Part shown: piece after piece, positions 7,801-11,244 of the stretch
How positions within the stretch are numbered: the first letter of the stretch is position 1
Layout of the letters: every line of letters starts with the position of its first letter
Assembly: GCA_032353305.1 (NCBI GenBank)
Contig: JAUCNG010201085.1
Span: 1,686 to 12,929, forward strand
Reading direction: 5' to 3'
Source of the DNA: Cephalothrix spiralis
Taxonomy: Eukaryota > Nemertea > Palaeonemertea > Archinemertea > Cephalotrichidae
DNA: 11,244 nt
Position numbers and translations under genes: made by a program
The notes under the pieces: model-generated
Told to the model about the DNA's origin: nothing
The model's input: the letters and a program-made list of their open reading frames with translations, nothing else
Database searches by the model: none

Positions 7801-10800
7801 TATGTTACGATCAATAAATATGCTTTATTTTAGTTTTTCCGATATCCATTTACGATGAGAGAGGTTCACTTCCGATAATTTTAGGAATTTTGGCTTTTCT
7901 GATATCCGTTTCTGTTAATTTAGATGTTCCGATTTCGATAGTAAAAAAGCTAAAACAACCGTTTCCAATAGCAAAAAACTACACTACTACGAAGCATATG
8001 TTAATGTATAGGCTACTTGTATTTTATCAGGAATGGATTTCTGACTTAGACTTATATTTTCTTACAGTCTAACATTTCAGGTTCGAAATAAATCTGACCC
8101 ATCTGATTTAGCTTTTACTTCACACAGACTTGGGTTGCATACTGATGCATCTTATCTTTACTACACTCCAGGGGTAAGTCATAATCCATTACAAAAATTT
8201 AATATAGCAAAGCGCCGATTTTGTTATAAACCTGAAAAATCTATTTTGAATGATGTTTGTCTAATTTTTTCTTTAAGTTTACACTTTGTTTACACCTAAA
8301 ATAAATTTGTATATTGATATGTTTACTTTTGATGAAGGGGCGCACCCCTTGGGTGCTCTTACCCTTAAATGGGTTTTTTTTGGGCCTCATGTATTTTTTG
8401 ATAATCTTATCTATAACAGAACATTTGCCTGGTTAAAATATTCATTTTGGGAATTTTATTAGGCAGGATCAATCAAGCTTTCCTCAAATTTTAGATTTTG
8501 AGAAAGAAAAAAAATTCCTATCCTGGGCCCCAGGCAAAGGCATAGGGATATCATTTTATTCAAAAAGCGGTTTTTTACAGCAGACTTATGAAACCTATAT
8601 AGTTTTGTCGAATGATACCCCGCGTTTACATAAATGCATGTTCTGGGTTGATTTTATAAGTAGAAAATTTTTTTATTGAATATTTAAACGTAGAAAAAAT
8701 ACCAGATTTTCATAAATCGACGTTTTCCTGTACAAAATTGTATAAATTGATAATTTGCAAAAGCGCAGCGAATTTTAGTCCTAGAAACATAGTGTTGGGC
8801 TTATTTTGATGCATTGGATGTCTACAAACAGAATATGAATGTTTTATGTTGATATCTTAATTGTTTTTTTACTACATCTATATGTTCCTCCATACTAATT
8901 TCAAGAGAGAAAAAATCACTTTTGCATCATTTTGTACGCACTGACCGCCGCGATTTTTTCTAATGTTTCTCTTTATCAAAGAGTAACATTGCATATTCGC
9001 TACAAATAGCTATCCCCGACGAATTTAATAAGAATAATTATATCCGAATCTCTTCAGATACAACTTCTTCATTGTATAAAGAACACAACAAATGGTGGAA
9101 AAAATGAATTTGCTGATGGTTTTAAGGCTGCGGCAATAATGAAAGAAATGTACCCAGATTTATATAAGATGCTTTCAACGAAACCAATGCAACATTATAC
9201 CATCACCAATGATAGTCATCATCAATTTTATAATATAACAAAGAAAAGGATATTCGAGTAAGAATAAATAACTATAGCTAGTTCCACAGTGAACATACAC
9301 TTTTTTTGCAGTTTATGAAAAAACAAGACCATTAATTTTTGGTACAAAGTTAATTACAAATTACAATGTTTGCCGCAATATGCAACTTCAAGTATCAAAT
9401 AGCGACAGAACTTGCAAATTGCAAGTCCATAGTTTCGAAAGAAAGATTGATTTTGATTAATTTAGTGAAGAATTTATTATATGAAGGCTGTATGAATTGC
9501 AAAATTTAGATTTGTTTCAACACTCAGATTAGGACTTCTTGACCCAGCCATCAATTTTTGGAATTTTGCAAAATTGTCGCTGTACCCTACGGTGACATCC
9601 AACACGGATATATGTATTGGAAAAAATAGTTTAGCTCATTCCTATAGGCTCAGGGTTCTAAGGACCCTTTGCTTTTCAGTGGCGTACCGCTAGGGAGTCC
9701 CACCGGACTCTTTAATTTTATCCTTTAAAAAAATATGGCCTATTACGTCTAGTCTCTATTAATGATTCAGAGCTGACTATATTTTCTTTTACCTCACCAT
9801 TTTTGAAGCTGTTAATCAACATTTATGTTTCACTAGCTGGGAAAAATACTTGATCTTGATCACCAACATGCATTTCGAAGTTCCTCGGTCAATATATGCC
9901 ACCTATCATAGATGAGGCCCCTGACGGGGTTTCGGCAGCTCCGACATCAAGGATTTTGGGCCCGTCTCTTGCGACTTTTCGACAGACCTTATCTGACTCT
10001 CCGCGACATATACTTTTTCTATTGTGCGACTTTTCCCGACACCAACATTCTCTGAAGTCTGAGACCAGTTTATGCACCGGTCAATTATCATGCATAATTA
10101 CATGTATGTGCATGGTCTTGCACTGGACCTTCAAGTTCAATTATTATAGTTCTTTATTTTACTAAAATGTGTAAAGATAAATCGCGATTTATACCGTACT
10201 ATTTATTTAAAAAATGCTGGCTTCGATTCACTCGGCTCGTATTGATGGCTGCTTTTGCCAGTGAATTGTGATTTGGCCTTAAAAATTCGTGATTCGGAAT
10301 TATTGTATACCTTGAACATTCAATCCTTTCAGAACTGACTTTCAAGGAAACTTGAAAGCAATTATGTTCAGTGACCAAAAAAGAGATCCATATATGGACA
10401 TGCCGATAGAAGAGGTTCAACCAATGTATGAAGCTATGAAAAAATTCAACGATATTCTTTATTCAGATAAGCTTCTGATACGCACTCAGACAATTGCAGG
10501 TGAGGCCAGCATTATTAATTGGCTTATGTGCCATATTTAAAAAAATGGATAACTATGTATGGGTTATCACGACTAAAAAATAAATTTAAGAAGAAAAAAA
10601 TAGACCATTTCCTTATTTTCATTAACTTTTACCAAAATTTTCTCTCAAAATTTGAAAACTTAGTAAAATATTTGAAAATTAGAGTGTAATATTAGTATTG
10701 CTTAATTCTTTACACTGATATTTCGATGTGTCTCACAGTCGTGGGCTAACACGATACACCTTTTATGAATAATTTACTTGTTGTATATTATATGTCTATA

Positions 10801-10978
10801 AAATTGGATTTCATATTCAGGGAACATTGTATGCTTCAACAATGTAAGAGTGCTCCATGGAAGAGAACCGTATGAACACGGCCCCGGAATAGAAAGACAT
10901 CTGGAAGGAGCATACATAGATTGGGATGAAGCAAAATCAAAAATAAGAATGCTGAAAAAACTTGTCAAATTCGAATAA
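1682..10978 (+). CDS. gamma-butyrobetaine dioxygenase-like 2-oxoglutarate oxygenase, seven-exon gene lacking its start exon
   Basis: Join of 1682-1873, 5102-5296, 6097-6242, 8068-8173, 9058-9257, 10333-10499 and 10821-10978: 1164 bases, 387 residues plus TAA, no internal stop. BBOX enzymes hydroxylate gamma-butyrobetaine to L-carnitine using Fe(II), O2 and 2-oxoglutarate. Numbering from the first residue here: a zinc-type N-terminal domain (C34, C36, C39, H80), then the double-stranded beta-helix core with iron ligands H202, D204 and H348, and R361 for 2-oxoglutarate. H202 and D204 fall at the same numbers as in human BBOX1. The C-terminal RHLEGAYIDWD block matches BBOX rather than the related trimethyllysine dioxygenase. 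The intact frame and consistent phases argue for a functional gene. The ATG is absent; human BBOX1 has about four residues before the matching point, so little mature protein need be missing, though a longer mitochondrial leader is possible. The cage of aromatic residues that holds the substrate is altered, so substrate identity is inferred from family only. Confidence 0.9.
2577..2752 (+). repeat. direct repeat copy 1 (about 170 bp)
   Basis: The block starts AAATGTTTAATTTAG and includes ATTAACGATGAGTTGAATAA, GCACTTACTTTAAACAAT and AGCTTAGCATGCCTTAAAAG. It matches 3367-3533 in the same orientation with scattered substitutions and small indels. The end point is approximate because similarity fades through TATGAATGA and GTGACA. 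Confidence 0.85.
3367..3533 (+). repeat. direct repeat copy 2 (about 170 bp)
   Basis: This is the second copy of the block at 2577, about 790 bp downstream. It also holds two copies of the 16-mer TGACTGTATGTGACAG, at 3417-3432 and 3518-3533, which bracket most of the unit. It ends next to the right arm of the 24-bp inverted repeat (3537-3560). Confidence 0.85.
4267..4805. mobile_element. candidate MITE-like element with 12-bp inverted ends and tandem ~190-bp units
   Basis: The ends are CCTCTACGGACC (4267-4278) and its exact reverse complement GGTCCGTAGAGG (4794-4805). Inside, a unit of about 187-195 bp occurs twice in tandem. Anchors are GACATCCGGTCTCCGTGG at 4398, a diverged GACATTCAGTCTACGTGG at 4592 and GACATCCGGTCCGT at 4787. 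Also paired are AAAAGGTCATGTGAC / AAAAGGTCACGTGAC (about 4446 and 4633) and ATCACT..TAAACC (4551 and 4739). No coding capacity is visible. The family is unknown to me; target-site duplications are not clear. Confidence 0.6.
5102..5296 (+). CDS. BBOX-like exon, residues 65-129
   Basis: The acceptor is CATTATTGCAG and the donor GAT|GTAAGT, phase 0 on both sides. The exon starts LKDDKTSIDVTWNDGHSGTF. H80 in WNDGH is at the position of the fourth zinc ligand of BBOX1 (His82 in human numbering). The rest (KEWLMKQG, then a helical stretch through ELWGHEYEDN and IKYDD) follows the family's linker into the catalytic core. It continues the frame of the exon ending at 1873 and joins 6097 without loss. 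Confidence 0.92.
5297..6096 (+). other. intron, 800 bp
   Basis: The intron runs from GTAAGT to ...TTCATTGTAG. I see no gene. The part at about 5600-5800 is somewhat richer in GC (for example GGGGACGGTTTTGGCCC) and may be an old insertion, but I found no ends or duplicates for it within the window. Confidence 0.85.
6097..6242 (+). CDS. BBOX-like exon, residues 130 to split codon 178
   Basis: The acceptor is ATTGTAG and the donor GG|GTAAGT; the exon starts in phase 0 and leaves two bases of a Gly codon. It encodes VINDDAKLLQFLETIDKYG, then LAMVTGAP, then FGKRIAFLKETLWG. This corresponds to the human stretch around VRLTGAS and FLYLTFYG. W177 takes the place of Tyr177, one of the aromatic substrate-cage residues of BBOX1. 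Confidence 0.92.
6243..8067 (+). other. intron, 1825 bp
   Basis: The intron runs from GTAAGT to ATTTTCTTACAG (8067). No gene is supported. Small repeats seen are a 15-bp-offset duplication of GGTGGCACTTTA at 6884 and 6899, a hAT-like terminal sequence at 7477-7500 (listed separately), and loosely repeated phrases around TTCCGATATCC / TTCTGATATCC (about 7838 and 7896). An open frame at 7890-8072 only runs into the acceptor of the next exon in another frame. Confidence 0.85.
7477..7500 (-). repeat. hAT-like terminal sequence, copy 1
   Basis: Read on the minus strand this begins TTCAGTGGCGTACCGCTGGG. CAGTGGCG is typical of hAT transposon termini. The same 24 bases occur at 9675-9698 on the + strand with one mismatch. 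No partner end or 8-bp target duplication was found, so this is a remnant at most. Confidence 0.45.
8068..8173 (+). CDS. BBOX-like exon, completed codon 178 to residue 213: HTD iron motif
   Basis: The acceptor CTTACAG at 8067 supplies the T that completes Gly178 and leads into LTFQVRNKSDPSDLAFTSH. This choice restores the BBOX stretch between the YG and QV blocks; the later TTTCAG at 8080 would lose four residues and the phase. Next comes GLHTDASYLYYTPG, with iron ligands H202 and D204. The donor GGG|GTAAGT is phase 0. Two cage positions are here besides F181: F194 (Tyr194 in human) and A205 (Tyr205 in human). Confidence 0.92.
8174..9057 (+). other. intron, 884 bp
   Basis: The intron runs from GTAAGT to GAATCTCTTCAG. 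I see no gene. There are two small palindromes: AAGGGG-CGCA-CCCCTT at 8335-8350 and CCTGGGCCCCAGG at 8522-8534. The interval between and after them has mixed composition and could be an old element, without recognisable ends. Confidence 0.85.
9058..9257 (+). CDS. BBOX-like exon, residues 214 to split codon 280
   Basis: The acceptor is TCTCTTCAG and the donor GA|GTAAGA; the exon starts in phase 0 and leaves two bases of Glu280. It starts IQLLHCIKNTTNGGKNEFAD, the family's VQLLHC...GG...DGF block of the beta-helix core. It continues through MYPDLYKMLSTKP and ends in KKRIFE. The His/Asn-rich stretch in the middle (ITNDSHHQFYNI) aligns with a variable region of BBOX1. Confidence 0.92.
9675..9698 (+). 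repeat. hAT-like terminal sequence, copy 2
   Basis: TTCAGTGGCGTACCGCTAGG and the next four bases match the minus-strand copy at 7477-7500 with one mismatch. CAGTGGCG fits a hAT terminus whose element would extend rightwards. No partner end was found before the window closes. Similarity to copy 1 does not extend clearly past these bases. Confidence 0.45.
9889..10110. repeat. GC-richer intronic block, probable old interspersed repeat
   Basis: The composition rises well above the flanks. The phrase TGCGACTTTTC occurs twice (about 9969 and 10025), and GAGGCCCCTGACGGGGTTTC contains a small CCCC/GGGG stem. Overlapping open frames of about 60-90 residues run on both strands with no recognisable domain, which is what non-coding GC-rich sequence gives. 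I cannot assign a family. Confidence 0.35.
10333..10499 (+). CDS. BBOX-like exon, completed codon 280 to split codon 336
   Basis: The acceptor CCTTTCAG at 10332 supplies the A that completes Glu280; the donor is G|GTGAGG after one base of Gly336. It encodes TDFQGNLKAIMFSDQKRDPY, then MPIEEVQPMYEAMKKF, and ends RTQTIAG. The RDP and VQP..Y blocks match BBOX1 (RDT, VQPFY). The stretch corresponds to the insert and helix before the last core strands. Confidence 0.92.
10500..10820 (+). other. intron, 321 bp
   Basis: The intron runs from GTGAGG to GGATTTCATATTCAG. It is AT-rich, and nothing besides the splice signals is recognised. Confidence 0.88.
10821..10978 (+). CDS. BBOX-like terminal exon, residues 336-387 and stop
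   Basis: The acceptor ATATTCAG is followed by GG, which completes Gly336. The exon reads GNIVCFNNVRVLHGREPYEH, then IERHLEGAYIDWD, and ends LKKLVKFE before TAA (10976-10978). H348 in LHGRE is the third iron ligand (His347 in human BBOX1). R361 is the 2-oxoglutarate Arg (Arg360) and Y367 the conserved cage Tyr (Tyr366). The end falls within a few residues of the family's usual C-terminus. Confidence 0.93.
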
Positions 10979-11032
10979 TATCGTTATAGGATATAAAAAT
11001 AGCAATTTAATGACAATATATATATCAAAGAA

Positions 11033-11038
11033 AATAAA
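11033..11038 (+). terminator. polyadenylation signal AATAAA
   Basis: AATAAA lies 55 bases after the stop codon of the oxygenase gene, a plausible distance for a short 3' untranslated region. Confidence 0.6.
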
Positions 11039-11130
11039 GAATACACTACATAATTGACCTTTCGGGTCTTAATCTTATTGGTAAAATCACTGTTATTACT
11101 TGCATTATCCCAATTAGTTTGCCTAATACG

Positions 11131-11136
11131 AATAAA
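11131..11136 (+). terminator. alternative polyadenylation signal AATAAA
   Basis: A second AATAAA lies about 150 bases after the stop. It may serve as an alternative site or be chance in AT-rich DNA. Confidence 0.3.
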
Positions 11137-11244
11137 ATTAAAAACGCTTTTTGGCGTGATGTTTTGGTAATGGCCCTATCACACTACGACGTATAGAGTA
11201 GCGTATGCCGACGTTTTAGAATTTTTACCAACACGCTGGTGTAC

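Larger units (their letters stand above)
9258..10332 (+). other. intron, 1075 bp
   Basis: The intron runs from GTAAGA to CAATCCTTTCAG. No gene is supported. It contains a 17-bp palindrome at 9410-9426, the second hAT-like terminal sequence (9675-9698) and a GC-richer block at about 9889-10110 that is open on both strands by chance or as a repeat (listed separately). Confidence 0.85.
10979..11244 (+). other. 3' untranslated region and downstream flank
   Basis: The stretch after the stop is AT-rich and includes a short hairpin GACC-TTTCG-GGTC at about 11058-11070. No further gene begins before the window ends. The last 90 bases are less AT-rich and may start another repeat; their other end is outside the window. 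Confidence 0.6.

Noticed and set aside
8072-8080. Alternative acceptor TTTCAG at 8080 plus a hypothetical micro-exon for the missing residues
   Set aside because: The acceptor at 8067 restores phase 2 exactly and supplies the expected G-x-T-F-Q stretch, so no micro-exon is needed.
9889-10165. Coding exon on either strand
   Set aside because: It lies between two exons whose phases join directly (9257 to 10333), and no known domain appears in any frame.
1682-10978. Assignment as trimethyllysine dioxygenase (TMLHE)
   Set aside because: The C-x-C-x2-C zinc motif and the RHLEGAYIDWD end match BBOX. As I recall, TMLHE lacks this cysteine spacing and has a different C-terminus.

Overview
The window looks like intron-rich nuclear DNA from an invertebrate animal. 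It is AT-rich (about one third GC by eye), holds one spliced gene on the + strand, and its introns carry degenerate transposon and repeat debris. The short word TACATGTA and close variants recur at about 245, 3563, 3772, 7283 and 10100. This gives a weak impression of a mollusc or another lophotrochozoan, but nothing here proves the phylum.

The only gene I can support is a gamma-butyrobetaine dioxygenase (BBOX1)-like 2-oxoglutarate/Fe(II) oxygenase, the enzyme family of the last step of carnitine synthesis. I reconstructed seven coding exons: 1682-1873, 5102-5296, 6097-6242, 8068-8173, 9058-9257, 10333-10499 and 10821-10978. Every junction is GT-AG, all phases fit, and the frame stays open to a TAA at 10976-10978. 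The joined exons encode 387 residues, close to the full length of vertebrate BBOX1. They include the N-terminal zinc motif (C-x-C-x2-C plus a later His), the HTD iron motif, the distal iron His and the Arg that binds 2-oxoglutarate. Only the initiator methionine is missing: the first exon here opens without an ATG, so the start lies on an upstream exon not identified in this window.

Layout: 1-217 is a tandem repeat. 218-789 has no supported gene but contains a hairpin. 790 to about 1318 is a minus-strand fragment of an LTR retrotransposon (gag N-terminus, leader, tRNA-Pro-type primer binding site, LTR edge). 1452-1640 is a GC-rich repeat lying against the first splice acceptor. From 1682 to 10978 exons alternate with introns of 3228, 800, 1825, 884, 1075 and 321 bp. 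The first of these introns holds two structured repeat elements (2338-3560 and 4267-4805). The 3' flank has a polyadenylation signal at 11033 and a second at 11131.

I found no new multi-gene system. The points most worth a second look are the altered aromatic cage of the oxygenase, the undefined 5' end, and the repeat elements with clear inverted or tandem architecture.
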